64,000 nucleotides of DNA from Phytopythium helicoides (Eukaryota > Oomycota > Peronosporomycetes > Pythiales > Pythiaceae): the NCBI GenBank assembly GCA_024867545.1, contig JANFNE010000001.1:1178001-1242000 (forward strand), given 5' to 3'. Below are positions 45,687-57,390 of this stretch, piece by piece; position 1 is the first letter of the stretch; each line of letters begins with the position of its first letter. Position numbers and translations under genes: made by a program. The notes under the pieces are model-generated. The model did no database searches, was not told the DNA's origin, and saw only the letters and a list, made by a program, of their open reading frames with translations.

Positions 45687-45759
45687 GCTCCTTTGGCTCA
45701 GTTGGTAGAGCGTCAGTCTCATAATCTGAAGGTCGCCAGTTCGATCCTGGCAGGGAGCA
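45687..45759 (+). tRNA. tRNA-Met (CAT), copy 12
   Basis: Type A unit, 448 bp spacing. Confidence 0.95.
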
Positions 45760-46134
45760 ACTCTTTTGCGCTTTTTGCTCTCGTCGCCACACTCTCTCGC
45801 AAGATGCTACTTTTCTGGCCTCTCCCAGCCTCCGACCCTTCATTTGCTCCCCACTCTCCTTGTCCTTTCTTTGCAGACATTTTCGCGCTCCCCGGGTCCA
45901 ACCAATCGAGCGCACGCAGACGACTCGAGATGGGTGTGTTTGTGGTGGTTTGTGGTCGTGGTTGTGTTTTGTGTGTGTGTTTGATGGTGGGTGTATTTTG
46001 TGTGTGTTTTTGTGTGTTTTGTGAATGTGTTTTTGTGTGTTTTGTGTTTGTTTTGTTGTGTGTTTGTGTTTGTGGTGGCGTGTGTGTGTTGTGTTGGATT
46101 TGTTGTTTGTGTGAGTGTTTGTCTTTGTTATGGC

Positions 46135-46207
46135 GCTCCTTTGGCTCAGTTGGTAGAGCGTCAGTCTCATAATCTGAAGGTCGCCAGTTCGATCCTGGCA
46201 GGGAGCA
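46135..46207 (+). tRNA. tRNA-Met (CAT), copy 13
   Basis: Type A unit, 448 bp spacing. Confidence 0.95.
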
Positions 46208-46582
46208 ACTCTTTTGCGCTTTTTGCTCTCGTCGCCACACTCTCTCGCAAGATGCTACTTTTCTGGCCTCTCCCAGCCTCCGACCCTTCATTTGCTCCCC
46301 ACTCTCCTTGTCCTTTCTTTGCAGACATTTTCGCGCTCCCCGGGTCCAACCAATCGAGCGCACGCAGACGACTCGAGATGGGTGTGTTTGTGGTGGTTTG
46401 TGGTCGTGGTTGTGTTTTGTGTGTGTGTTTGATGGTGGGTGTATTTTGTGTGTGTTTTTGTGTGTTTTGTGAATGTGTTTTTGTGTGTTTTGTGTTTGTT
46501 TTGTTGTGTGTTTGTGTTTGTGGTGGCGTGTGTGTGTTGTGTTGGATTTGTTGTTTGTGTGAGTGTTTGTCTTTGTTATGGC

Positions 46583-46655
46583 GCTCCTTTGGCTCAGTTG
46601 GTAGAGCGTCAGTCTCATAATCTGAAGGTCGCCAGTTCGATCCTGGCAGGGAGCA
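46583..46655 (+). tRNA. tRNA-Met (CAT), copy 14
   Basis: Type A unit, 448 bp spacing. Confidence 0.95.
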
Positions 46656-47030
46656 ACTCTTTTGCGCTTTTTGCTCTCGTCGCCACACTCTCTCGCAAGA
46701 TGCTACTTTTCTGGCCTCTCCCAGCCTCCGACCCTTCATTTGCTCCCCACTCTCCTTGTCCTTTCTTTGCAGACATTTTCGCGCTCCCCGGGTCCAACCA
46801 ATCGAGCGCACGCAGACGACTCGAGATGGGTGTGTTTGTGGTGGTTTGTGGTCGTGGTTGTGTTTTGTGTGTGTGTTTGATGGTGGGTGTATTTTGTGTG
46901 TGTTTTTGTGTGTTTTGTGAATGTGTTTTTGTGTGTTTTGTGTTTGTTTTGTTGTGTGTTTGTGTTTGTGGTGGCGTGTGTGTGTTGTGTTGGATTTGTT
47001 GTTTGTGTGAGTGTTTGTCTTTGTTATGGC

Positions 47031-47103
47031 GCTCCTTTGGCTCAGTTGGTAGAGCGTCAGTCTCATAATCTGAAGGTCGCCAGTTCGATCCTGGCAGGGA
47101 GCA
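47031..47103 (+). tRNA. tRNA-Met (CAT), copy 15
   Basis: Type A unit, 448 bp spacing. Confidence 0.95.
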
Positions 47104-47478
47104 ACTCTTTTGCGCTTTTTGCTCTCGTCGCCACACTCTCTCGCAAGATGCTACTTTTCTGGCCTCTCCCAGCCTCCGACCCTTCATTTGCTCCCCACTC
47201 TCCTTGTCCTTTCTTTGCAGACATTTTCGCGCTCCCCGGGTCCAACCAATCGAGCGCACGCAGACGACTCGAGATGGGTGTGTTTGTGGTGGTTTGTGGT
47301 CGTGGTTGTGTTTTGTGTGTGTGTTTGATGGTGGGTGTATTTTGTGTGTGTTTTTGTGTGTTTTGTGAATGTGTTTTTGTGTGTTTTGTGTTTGTTTTGT
47401 TGTGTGTTTGTGTTTGTGGTGGCGTGTGTGTGTTGTGTTGGATTTGTTGTTTGTGTGAGTGTTTGTCTTTGTTATGGC

Positions 47479-47551
47479 GCTCCTTTGGCTCAGTTGGTAG
47501 AGCGTCAGTCTCATAATCTGAAGGTCGCCAGTTCGATCCTGGCAGGGAGCA
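47479..47551 (+). tRNA. tRNA-Met (CAT), copy 16
   Basis: Type A unit, 448 bp spacing. Confidence 0.95.
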
Positions 47552-47926
47552 ACTCTTTTGCGCTTTTTGCTCTCGTCGCCACACTCTCTCGCAAGATGCT
47601 ACTTTTCTGGCCTCTCCCAGCCTCCGACCCTTCATTTGCTCCCCACTCTCCTTGTCCTTTCTTTGCAGACATTTTCGCGCTCCCCGGGTCCAACCAATCG
47701 AGCGCACGCAGACGACTCGAGATGGGTGTGTTTGTGGTGGTTTGTGGTCGTGGTTGTGTTTTGTGTGTGTGTTTGATGGTGGGTGTATTTTGTGTGTGTT
47801 TTTGTGTGTTTTGTGAATGTGTTTTTGTGTGTTTTGTGTTTGTTTTGTTGTGTGTTTGTGTTTGTGGTGGCGTGTGTGTGTTGTGTTGGATTTGTTGTTT
47901 GTGTGAGTGTTTGTCTTTGTTATGGC

Positions 47927-47999
47927 GCTCCTTTGGCTCAGTTGGTAGAGCGTCAGTCTCATAATCTGAAGGTCGCCAGTTCGATCCTGGCAGGGAGCA
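47927..47999 (+). tRNA. tRNA-Met (CAT), copy 17
   Basis: Type A unit, 448 bp spacing. Confidence 0.95.
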
Positions 48000-48374
48000 A
48001 CTCTTTTGCGCTTTTTGCTCTCGTCGCCACACTCTCTCGCAAGATGCTACTTTTCTGGCCTCTCCCAGCCTCCGACCCTTCATTTGCTCCCCACTCTCCT
48101 TGTCCTTTCTTTGCAGACATTTTCGCGCTCCCCGGGTCCAACCAATCGAGCGCACGCAGACGACTCGAGATGGGTGTGTTTGTGGTGGTTTGTGGTCGTG
48201 GTTGTGTTTTGTGTGTGTGTTTGATGGTGGGTGTATTTTGTGTGTGTTTTTGTGTGTTTTGTGAATGTGTTTTTGTGTGTTTTGTGTTTGTTTTGTTGTG
48301 TGTTTGTGTTTGTGGTGGCGTGTGTGTGTTGTGTTGGATTTGTTGTTTGTGTGAGTGTTTGTCTTTGTTATGGC

Positions 48375-48447
48375 GCTCCTTTGGCTCAGTTGGTAGAGCG
48401 TCAGTCTCATAATCTGAAGGTCGCCAGTTCGATCCTGGCAGGGAGCA
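48375..48447 (+). tRNA. tRNA-Met (CAT), copy 18
   Basis: Type A unit, 448 bp spacing. Confidence 0.95.
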
Positions 48448-48822
48448 ACTCTTTTGCGCTTTTTGCTCTCGTCGCCACACTCTCTCGCAAGATGCTACTT
48501 TTCTGGCCTCTCCCAGCCTCCGACCCTTCATTTGCTCCCCACTCTCCTTGTCCTTTCTTTGCAGACATTTTCGCGCTCCCCGGGTCCAACCAATCGAGCG
48601 CACGCAGACGACTCGAGATGGGTGTGTTTGTGGTGGTTTGTGGTCGTGGTTGTGTTTTGTGTGTGTGTTTGATGGTGGGTGTATTTTGTGTGTGTTTTTG
48701 TGTGTTTTGTGAATGTGTTTTTGTGTGTTTTGTGTTTGTTTTGTTGTGTGTTTGTGTTTGTGGTGGCGTGTGTGTGTTGTGTTGGATTTGTTGTTTGTGT
48801 GAGTGTTTGTCTTTGTTATGGC

Positions 48823-48895
48823 GCTCCTTTGGCTCAGTTGGTAGAGCGTCAGTCTCATAATCTGAAGGTCGCCAGTTCGATCCTGGCAGGGAGCA
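48823..48895 (+). tRNA. tRNA-Met (CAT), copy 19
   Basis: Type A unit, 448 bp spacing. Confidence 0.95.
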
Positions 48896-49270
48896 ACTCT
48901 TTTGCGCTTTTTGCTCTCGTCGCCACACTCTCTCGCAAGATGCTACTTTTCTGGCCTCTCCCAGCCTCCGACCCTTCATTTGCTCCCCACTCTCCTTGTC
49001 CTTTCTTTGCAGACATTTTCGCGCTCCCCGGGTCCAACCAATCGAGCGCACGCAGACGACTCGAGATGGGTGTGTTTGTGGTGGTTTGTGGTCGTGGTTG
49101 TGTTTTGTGTGTGTGTTTGATGGTGGGTGTATTTTGTGTGTGTTTTTGTGTGTTTTGTGAATGTGTTTTTGTGTGTTTTGTGTTTGTTTTGTTGTGTGTT
49201 TGTGTTTGTGGTGGCGTGTGTGTGTTGTGTTGGATTTGTTGTTTGTGTGAGTGTTTGTCTTTGTTATGGC

Positions 49271-49343
49271 GCTCCTTTGGCTCAGTTGGTAGAGCGTCAG
49301 TCTCATAATCTGAAGGTCGCCAGTTCGATCCTGGCAGGGAGCA
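49271..49343 (+). tRNA. tRNA-Met (CAT), copy 20
   Basis: Type A unit, 448 bp spacing. Confidence 0.95.
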
Positions 49344-49718
49344 ACTCTTTTGCGCTTTTTGCTCTCGTCGCCACACTCTCTCGCAAGATGCTACTTTTCT
49401 GGCCTCTCCCAGCCTCCGACCCTTCATTTGCTCCCCACTCTCCTTGTCCTTTCTTTGCAGACATTTTCGCGCTCCCCGGGTCCAACCAATCGAGCGCACG
49501 CAGACGACTCGAGATGGGTGTGTTTGTGGTGGTTTGTGGTCGTGGTTGTGTTTTGTGTGTGTGTTTGATGGTGGGTGTATTTTGTGTGTGTTTTTGTGTG
49601 TTTTGTGAATGTGTTTTTGTGTGTTTTGTGTTTGTTTTGTTGTGTGTTTGTGTTTGTGGTGGCGTGTGTGTGTTGTGTTGGATTTGTTGTTTGTGTGAGT
49701 GTTTGTCTTTGTTATGGC

Positions 49719-49791
49719 GCTCCTTTGGCTCAGTTGGTAGAGCGTCAGTCTCATAATCTGAAGGTCGCCAGTTCGATCCTGGCAGGGAGCA
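49719..49791 (+). tRNA. tRNA-Met (CAT), copy 21
   Basis: Last of the first long type A run; type B sequence starts at about 50042. Confidence 0.95.
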
Positions 49792-50161
49792 ACTCTTTTG
49801 CGCTTTTTGCTCTCGTCGCCACACTCTCTCGCAAGATGCTACTTTTCTGGCCTCTCCCAGCCTCCGACCCTTCATTTGCTCCCCACTCTCCTTGTCCTTT
49901 CTTTGCAGACATTTTCGCGCTCCCCGGGTCCAACCAATCGAGCGCACGCAGACGACTCGAGATGGGTGTGTTTGTGGTGGTTTGTGGTCGTGGTTGTGTT
50001 TTGTGTGTGTGTTTGATGGTGGGTGTATTTTGTGTGTGTTTTTAGTGTCTTTTAGTGTCTTTTAGATTGTGAATGTGTGTGTGTATTTGTTTGTGTTGTT
50101 TGTGTCGAGTGTGTGTTGTAATTGTTTTGTTGATGGTGTGAGTGTTTGTCTTCGTTATGGC

Positions 50162-50234
50162 GCTCCTTTGGCTCAGTTGGTAGAGCGTCAGTCTCATAAT
50201 CTGAAGGTCGCCAGTTCGATCCTGGCAGGGAGCA
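50162..50234 (+). tRNA. tRNA-Met (CAT), copy 22
   Basis: 443 bp spacing; type B on both sides. Its C/T flank has CCCCCC where other type B copies have CCTCCC (near 50297). Confidence 0.95.
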
Positions 50235-50440
50235 ACTCTTTTGCGCTTTTTGCTCTCGTCCCCACACTCTCTTGCTGCTTTTCTGGCCTCTCCCAGCCCC
50301 CCACCATTCCTTTGCTCCCCACTCTCCTTGCCCTTTCTTTGCAGACATATTCGCGCTCCCCGGGTCCAACCAATCGAGCGCACGCAGACGACTCGAGATG
50401 GGTGTGTTTGAGGTGGTTTGTGGTCGTGTGTGTGGTGAGT

Positions 50441-50511
50441 GTCTTTTAGTGTTTTTTTAGTGTTTTTTAGTGTTTTTTAGTGTTTTTTAGTGTCTTTTAG
50501 TGTCTTTTAGA
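50441..50511 (+). repeat. TTTTTAGTG short tandem repeat, type B unit
   Basis: This is the second occurrence of the short repeat. It differs from 41939-42008 by one base (TGTC in place of TGCC near its end). Confidence 0.8.
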
Positions 50512-50606
50512 TTGTGAATGTGTGTGTGTATTTGTTTGTGTTTGTGGTGGCGTGTGTGTGTTGTGTTGGATTTGTTGTTTGTGTGAGTGTTTGTCTTTGT
50601 TATGGC

Positions 50607-50679
50607 GCTCCTTTGGCTCAGTTGGTAGAGCGTCAGTCTCATAATCTGAAGGTCGCCAGTTCGATCCTGGCAGGGAGCA
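50607..50679 (+). tRNA. tRNA-Met (CAT), copy 23
   Basis: 445 bp spacing; hybrid unit, type B to about 50540 and type A after it. Confidence 0.95.
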
Positions 50680-51054
50680 ACTCTTTTGCGCTTTTTGCTC
50701 TCGTCGCCACACTCTCTCGCAAGATGCTACTTTTCTGGCCTCTCCCAGCCTCCGACCCTTCATTTGCTCCCCACTCTCCTTGTCCTTTCTTTGCAGACAT
50801 TTTCGCGCTCCCCGGGTCCAACCAATCGAGCGCACGCAGACGACTCGAGATGGGTGTGTTTGTGGTGGTTTGTGGTCGTGGTTGTGTTTTGTGTGTGTGT
50901 TTGATGGTGGGTGTATTTTGTGTGTGTTTTTGTGTGTTTTGTGAATGTGTTTTTGTGTGTTTTGTGTTTGTTTTGTTGTGTGTTTGTGTTTGTGGTGGCG
51001 TGTGTGTGTTGTGTTGGATTTGTTGTTTGTGTGAGTGTTTGTCTTCGTTATGGC

Positions 51055-51127
51055 GCTCCTTTGGCTCAGTTGGTAGAGCGTCAGTCTCATAATCTGAAGG
51101 TCGCCAGTTCGATCCTGGCAGGGAGCA
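51055..51127 (+). tRNA. tRNA-Met (CAT), copy 24
   Basis: 448 bp spacing; type A G/T tract upstream but the type B TCTTCG base just before the gene and type B downstream, so the switch point lies within ~40 bp of the tRNA. Confidence 0.95.
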
Positions 51128-51333
51128 ACTCTTTTGCGCTTTTTGCTCTCGTCCCCACACTCTCTTGCTGCTTTTCTGGCCTCTCCCAGCCTCCCACCAT
51201 TCCTTTGCTCCCCACTCTCCTTGCCCTTTCTTTGCAGACATATTCGCGCTCCCCGGGTCCAACCAATCGAGCGCACGCAGACGACTCGAGATGGGTGTGT
51301 TTGAGGTGGTTTGTGGTCGTGTGTGTGGTGAGT

Positions 51334-51404
51334 GTCTTTTAGTGTTTTTTTAGTGTTTTTTAGTGTTTTTTAGTGTTTTTTAGTGCCTTTTAGTGTCTTT
51401 TAGA
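51334..51404 (+). repeat. TTTTTAGTG short tandem repeat, type B unit
   Basis: This third occurrence matches the 41939-42008 version, including TGCC. Confidence 0.8.
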
Positions 51405-51499
51405 TTGTGAATGTGTGTGTGTATTTGTTTGTGTTGTTTGTGTCGAGTGTGTGTTGTAATTGTTTTGTTGATGGTGTGAGTGTTTGTCTTCGTTATGGC

Positions 51500-51572
51500 G
51501 CTCCTTTGGCTCAGTTGGTAGAGCGTCAGTCTCATAATCTGAAGGTCGCCAGTTCGATCCTGGCAGGGAGCA
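51500..51572 (+). tRNA. tRNA-Met (CAT), copy 25
   Basis: 445 bp spacing; type B on both sides. Confidence 0.95.
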
Positions 51573-51780
51573 ACTCTTTTGCGCTTTTTGCTCTCGTCCC
51601 CACACTCTCTTGCTGCTTTTCTGGCCTCTCCCAGCCTCCCACCATTCCTTTGCTCCCCACTCTCCTTGCCCTTTCTTTGCAGACATATTCGCGCTCCCCG
51701 GGTCCAACCAATCGAGCGCACGCAGACGACTCGAGATGGGTGTGTTTGAGGTGGTTTGTGGTCGTGTGTGTGGTGAGTGT

Positions 51781-51848
51781 CTTTTAGTGTTTTTTAGTGT
51801 TTTTTAGTGTTTTTTAGTGTTTTTTAGTGTCTTTTAGTGTCTTTTAGA
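51781..51848 (+). repeat. TTTTTAGTG short tandem repeat, type B unit
   Basis: Fourth occurrence; its first T run is one base shorter than in the others. Confidence 0.8.
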
Positions 51849-51943
51849 TTGTGAATGTGTGTGTGTATTTGTTTGTGTTGTTTGTGTCGAGTGTGTGTTG
51901 TAATTGTTTTGTTGATGGTGTGAGTGTTTGTCTTCGTTATGGC

Positions 51944-52016
51944 GCTCCTTTGGCTCAGTTGGTAGAGCGTCAGTCTCATAATCTGAAGGTCGCCAGTTCG
52001 ATCCTGGCAGGGAGCA
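51944..52016 (+). tRNA. tRNA-Met (CAT), copy 26
   Basis: 444 bp spacing; type B upstream, type A downstream; the switch falls in or beside the tRNA. Confidence 0.95.
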
Positions 52017-52391
52017 ACTCTTTTGCGCTTTTTGCTCTCGTCGCCACACTCTCTCGCAAGATGCTACTTTTCTGGCCTCTCCCAGCCTCCGACCCTTCAT
52101 TTGCTCCCCACTCTCCTTGTCCTTTCTTTGCAGACATTTTCGCGCTCCCCGGGTCCAACCAATCGAGCGCACGCAGACGACTCGAGATGGGTGTGTTTGT
52201 GGTGGTTTGTGGTCGTGGTTGTGTTTTGTGTGTGTGTTTGATGGTGGGTGTATTTTGTGTGTGTTTTTGTGTGTTTTGTGAATGTGTTTTTGTGTGTTTT
52301 GTGTTTGTTTTGTTGTGTGTTTGTGTTTGTGGTGGCGTGTGTGTGTTGTGTTGGATTTGTTGTTTGTGTGAGTGTTTGTCTTTGTTATGGC

Positions 52392-52464
52392 GCTCCTTTG
52401 GCTCAGTTGGTAGAGCGTCAGTCTCATAATCTGAAGGTCGCCAGTTCGATCCTGGCAGGGAGCA
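52392..52464 (+). tRNA. tRNA-Met (CAT), copy 27
   Basis: Start of the second long type A run. Confidence 0.95.
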
Positions 52465-52839
52465 ACTCTTTTGCGCTTTTTGCTCTCGTCGCCACACTCT
52501 CTCGCAAGATGCTACTTTTCTGGCCTCTCCCAGCCTCCGACCCTTCATTTGCTCCCCACTCTCCTTGTCCTTTCTTTGCAGACATTTTCGCGCTCCCCGG
52601 GTCCAACCAATCGAGCGCACGCAGACGACTCGAGATGGGTGTGTTTGTGGTGGTTTGTGGTCGTGGTTGTGTTTTGTGTGTGTGTTTGATGGTGGGTGTA
52701 TTTTGTGTGTGTTTTTGTGTGTTTTGTGAATGTGTTTTTGTGTGTTTTGTGTTTGTTTTGTTGTGTGTTTGTGTTTGTGGTGGCGTGTGTGTGTTGTGTT
52801 GGATTTGTTGTTTGTGTGAGTGTTTGTCTTTGTTATGGC

Positions 52840-52912
52840 GCTCCTTTGGCTCAGTTGGTAGAGCGTCAGTCTCATAATCTGAAGGTCGCCAGTTCGATCC
52901 TGGCAGGGAGCA
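52840..52912 (+). tRNA. tRNA-Met (CAT), copy 28
   Basis: Type A unit, 448 bp spacing. Confidence 0.95.
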
Positions 52913-53287
52913 ACTCTTTTGCGCTTTTTGCTCTCGTCGCCACACTCTCTCGCAAGATGCTACTTTTCTGGCCTCTCCCAGCCTCCGACCCTTCATTTGC
53001 TCCCCACTCTCCTTGTCCTTTCTTTGCAGACATTTTCGCGCTCCCCGGGTCCAACCAATCGAGCGCACGCAGACGACTCGAGATGGGTGTGTTTGTGGTG
53101 GTTTGTGGTCGTGGTTGTGTTTTGTGTGTGTGTTTGATGGTGGGTGTATTTTGTGTGTGTTTTTGTGTGTTTTGTGAATGTGTTTTTGTGTGTTTTGTGT
53201 TTGTTTTGTTGTGTGTTTGTGTTTGTGGTGGCGTGTGTGTGTTGTGTTGGATTTGTTGTTTGTGTGAGTGTTTGTCTTTGTTATGGC

Positions 53288-53360
53288 GCTCCTTTGGCTC
53301 AGTTGGTAGAGCGTCAGTCTCATAATCTGAAGGTCGCCAGTTCGATCCTGGCAGGGAGCA
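53288..53360 (+). tRNA. tRNA-Met (CAT), copy 29
   Basis: Type A unit, 448 bp spacing. Confidence 0.95.
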
Positions 53361-53735
53361 ACTCTTTTGCGCTTTTTGCTCTCGTCGCCACACTCTCTCG
53401 CAAGATGCTACTTTTCTGGCCTCTCCCAGCCTCCGACCCTTCATTTGCTCCCCACTCTCCTTGTCCTTTCTTTGCAGACATTTTCGCGCTCCCCGGGTCC
53501 AACCAATCGAGCGCACGCAGACGACTCGAGATGGGTGTGTTTGTGGTGGTTTGTGGTCGTGGTTGTGTTTTGTGTGTGTGTTTGATGGTGGGTGTATTTT
53601 GTGTGTGTTTTTGTGTGTTTTGTGAATGTGTTTTTGTGTGTTTTGTGTTTGTTTTGTTGTGTGTTTGTGTTTGTGGTGGCGTGTGTGTGTTGTGTTGGAT
53701 TTGTTGTTTGTGTGAGTGTTTGTCTTTGTTATGGC

Positions 53736-53808
53736 GCTCCTTTGGCTCAGTTGGTAGAGCGTCAGTCTCATAATCTGAAGGTCGCCAGTTCGATCCTGGC
53801 AGGGAGCA
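53736..53808 (+). tRNA. tRNA-Met (CAT), copy 30
   Basis: Type A unit; the G/T tract after it lacks one T near 54066. Confidence 0.95.
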
Positions 53809-54182
53809 ACTCTTTTGCGCTTTTTGCTCTCGTCGCCACACTCTCTCGCAAGATGCTACTTTTCTGGCCTCTCCCAGCCTCCGACCCTTCATTTGCTCCC
53901 CACTCTCCTTGTCCTTTCTTTGCAGACATTTTCGCGCTCCCCGGGTCCAACCAATCGAGCGCACGCAGACGACTCGAGATGGGTGTGTTTGTGGTGGTTT
54001 GTGGTCGTGGTTGTGTTTTGTGTGTGTGTTTGATGGTGGGTGTATTTTGTGTGTGTTTTTGTGTGTTTGTGAATGTGTTTTTGTGTGTTTTGTGTTTGTT
54101 TTGTTGTGTGTTTGTGTTTGTGGTGGCGTGTGTGTGTTGTGTTGGATTTGTTGTTTGTGTGAGTGTTTGTCTTTGTTATGGC

Positions 54183-54255
54183 GCTCCTTTGGCTCAGTTG
54201 GTAGAGCGTCAGTCTCATAATCTGAAGGTCGCCAGTTCGATCCTGGCAGGGAGCA
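54183..54255 (+). tRNA. tRNA-Met (CAT), copy 31
   Basis: 447 bp spacing because of the missing T upstream. Confidence 0.95.
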
Positions 54256-54630
54256 ACTCTTTTGCGCTTTTTGCTCTCGTCGCCACACTCTCTCGCAAGA
54301 TGCTACTTTTCTGGCCTCTCCCAGCCTCCGACCCTTCATTTGCTCCCCACTCTCCTTGTCCTTTCTTTGCAGACATTTTCGCGCTCCCCGGGTCCAACCA
54401 ATCGAGCGCACGCAGACGACTCGAGATGGGTGTGTTTGTGGTGGTTTGTGGTCGTGGTTGTGTTTTGTGTGTGTGTTTGATGGTGGGTGTATTTTGTGTG
54501 TGTTTTTGTGTGTTTTGTGAATGTGTTTTTGTGTGTTTTGTGTTTGTTTTGTTGTGTGTTTGTGTTTGTGGTGGCGTGTGTGTGTTGTGTTGGATTTGTT
54601 GTTTGTGTGAGTGTTTGTCTTTGTTATGGC

Positions 54631-54703
54631 GCTCCTTTGGCTCAGTTGGTAGAGCGTCAGTCTCATAATCTGAAGGTCGCCAGTTCGATCCTGGCAGGGA
54701 GCA
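54631..54703 (+). tRNA. tRNA-Met (CAT), copy 32
   Basis: Type A unit; the following G/T tract lacks one T near 54983. Confidence 0.95.
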
Positions 54704-55077
54704 ACTCTTTTGCGCTTTTTGCTCTCGTCGCCACACTCTCTCGCAAGATGCTACTTTTCTGGCCTCTCCCAGCCTCCGACCCTTCATTTGCTCCCCACTC
54801 TCCTTGTCCTTTCTTTGCAGACATTTTCGCGCTCCCCGGGTCCAACCAATCGAGCGCACGCAGACGACTCGAGATGGGTGTGTTTGTGGTGGTTTGTGGT
54901 CGTGGTTGTGTTTTGTGTGTGTGTTTGATGGTGGGTGTATTTTGTGTGTGTTTTTGTGTGTTTTGTGAATGTGTTTTTGTGTGTTTGTGTTTGTTTTGTT
55001 GTGTGTTTGTGTTTGTGGTGGCGTGTGTGTGTTGTGTTGGATTTGTTGTTTGTGTGAGTGTTTGTCTTTGTTATGGC

Positions 55078-55150
55078 GCTCCTTTGGCTCAGTTGGTAGA
55101 GCGTCAGTCTCATAATCTGAAGGTCGCCAGTTCGATCCTGGCAGGGAGCA
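55078..55150 (+). tRNA. tRNA-Met (CAT), copy 33
   Basis: 447 bp spacing because of the missing T upstream. Confidence 0.95.
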
Positions 55151-55525
55151 ACTCTTTTGCGCTTTTTGCTCTCGTCGCCACACTCTCTCGCAAGATGCTA
55201 CTTTTCTGGCCTCTCCCAGCCTCCGACCCTTCATTTGCTCCCCACTCTCCTTGTCCTTTCTTTGCAGACATTTTCGCGCTCCCCGGGTCCAACCAATCGA
55301 GCGCACGCAGACGACTCGAGATGGGTGTGTTTGTGGTGGTTTGTGGTCGTGGTTGTGTTTTGTGTGTGTGTTTGATGGTGGGTGTATTTTGTGTGTGTTT
55401 TTGTGTGTTTTGTGAATGTGTTTTTGTGTGTTTTGTGTTTGTTTTGTTGTGTGTTTGTGTTTGTGGTGGCGTGTGTGTGTTGTGTTGGATTTGTTGTTTG
55501 TGTGAGTGTTTGTCTTTGTTATGGC

Positions 55526-55598
55526 GCTCCTTTGGCTCAGTTGGTAGAGCGTCAGTCTCATAATCTGAAGGTCGCCAGTTCGATCCTGGCAGGGAGCA
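55526..55598 (+). tRNA. tRNA-Met (CAT), copy 34
   Basis: Type A unit, 448 bp spacing. Confidence 0.95.
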
Positions 55599-55973
55599 AC
55601 TCTTTTGCGCTTTTTGCTCTCGTCGCCACACTCTCTCGCAAGATGCTACTTTTCTGGCCTCTCCCAGCCTCCGACCCTTCATTTGCTCCCCACTCTCCTT
55701 GTCCTTTCTTTGCAGACATTTTCGCGCTCCCCGGGTCCAACCAATCGAGCGCACGCAGACGACTCGAGATGGGTGTGTTTGTGGTGGTTTGTGGTCGTGG
55801 TTGTGTTTTGTGTGTGTGTTTGATGGTGGGTGTATTTTGTGTGTGTTTTTGTGTGTTTTGTGAATGTGTTTTTGTGTGTTTTGTGTTTGTTTTGTTGTGT
55901 GTTTGTGTTTGTGGTGGCGTGTGTGTGTTGTGTTGGATTTGTTGTTTGTGTGAGTGTTTGTCTTTGTTATGGC

Positions 55974-56046
55974 GCTCCTTTGGCTCAGTTGGTAGAGCGT
56001 CAGTCTCATAATCTGAAGGTCGCCAGTTCGATCCTGGCAGGGAGCA
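55974..56046 (+). tRNA. tRNA-Met (CAT), copy 35
   Basis: Type A unit, 448 bp spacing. Confidence 0.95.
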
Positions 56047-56421
56047 ACTCTTTTGCGCTTTTTGCTCTCGTCGCCACACTCTCTCGCAAGATGCTACTTT
56101 TCTGGCCTCTCCCAGCCTCCGACCCTTCATTTGCTCCCCACTCTCCTTGTCCTTTCTTTGCAGACATTTTCGCGCTCCCCGGGTCCAACCAATCGAGCGC
56201 ACGCAGACGACTCGAGATGGGTGTGTTTGTGGTGGTTTGTGGTCGTGGTTGTGTTTTGTGTGTGTGTTTGATGGTGGGTGTATTTTGTGTGTGTTTTTGT
56301 GTGTTTTGTGAATGTGTTTTTGTGTGTTTTGTGTTTGTTTTGTTGTGTGTTTGTGTTTGTGGTGGCGTGTGTGTGTTGTGTTGGATTTGTTGTTTGTGTG
56401 AGTGTTTGTCTTTGTTATGGC

Positions 56422-56494
56422 GCTCCTTTGGCTCAGTTGGTAGAGCGTCAGTCTCATAATCTGAAGGTCGCCAGTTCGATCCTGGCAGGGAGCA
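56422..56494 (+). tRNA. tRNA-Met (CAT), copy 36
   Basis: Type A unit, 448 bp spacing. Confidence 0.95.
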
Positions 56495-56869
56495 ACTCTT
56501 TTGCGCTTTTTGCTCTCGTCGCCACACTCTCTCGCAAGATGCTACTTTTCTGGCCTCTCCCAGCCTCCGACCCTTCATTTGCTCCCCACTCTCCTTGTCC
56601 TTTCTTTGCAGACATTTTCGCGCTCCCCGGGTCCAACCAATCGAGCGCACGCAGACGACTCGAGATGGGTGTGTTTGTGGTGGTTTGTGGTCGTGGTTGT
56701 GTTTTGTGTGTGTGTTTGATGGTGGGTGTATTTTGTGTGTGTTTTTGTGTGTTTTGTGAATGTGTTTTTGTGTGTTTTGTGTTTGTTTTGTTGTGTGTTT
56801 GTGTTTGTGGTGGCGTGTGTGTGTTGTGTTGGATTTGTTGTTTGTGTGAGTGTTTGTCTTTGTTATGGC

Positions 56870-56942
56870 GCTCCTTTGGCTCAGTTGGTAGAGCGTCAGT
56901 CTCATAATCTGAAGGTCGCCAGTTCGATCCTGGCAGGGAGCA
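56870..56942 (+). tRNA. tRNA-Met (CAT), copy 37
   Basis: Type A unit, 448 bp spacing. Confidence 0.95.
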
Positions 56943-57317
56943 ACTCTTTTGCGCTTTTTGCTCTCGTCGCCACACTCTCTCGCAAGATGCTACTTTTCTG
57001 GCCTCTCCCAGCCTCCGACCCTTCATTTGCTCCCCACTCTCCTTGTCCTTTCTTTGCAGACATTTTCGCGCTCCCCGGGTCCAACCAATCGAGCGCACGC
57101 AGACGACTCGAGATGGGTGTGTTTGTGGTGGTTTGTGGTCGTGGTTGTGTTTTGTGTGTGTGTTTGATGGTGGGTGTATTTTGTGTGTGTTTTTGTGTGT
57201 TTTGTGAATGTGTTTTTGTGTGTTTTGTGTTTGTTTTGTTGTGTGTTTGTGTTTGTGGTGGCGTGTGTGTGTTGTGTTGGATTTGTTGTTTGTGTGAGTG
57301 TTTGTCTTTGTTATGGC

Positions 57318-57390
57318 GCTCCTTTGGCTCAGTTGGTAGAGCGTCAGTCTCATAATCTGAAGGTCGCCAGTTCGATCCTGGCAGGGAGCA
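57318..57390 (+). tRNA. tRNA-Met (CAT), copy 38
   Basis: Type A unit, 448 bp spacing. Confidence 0.95.
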
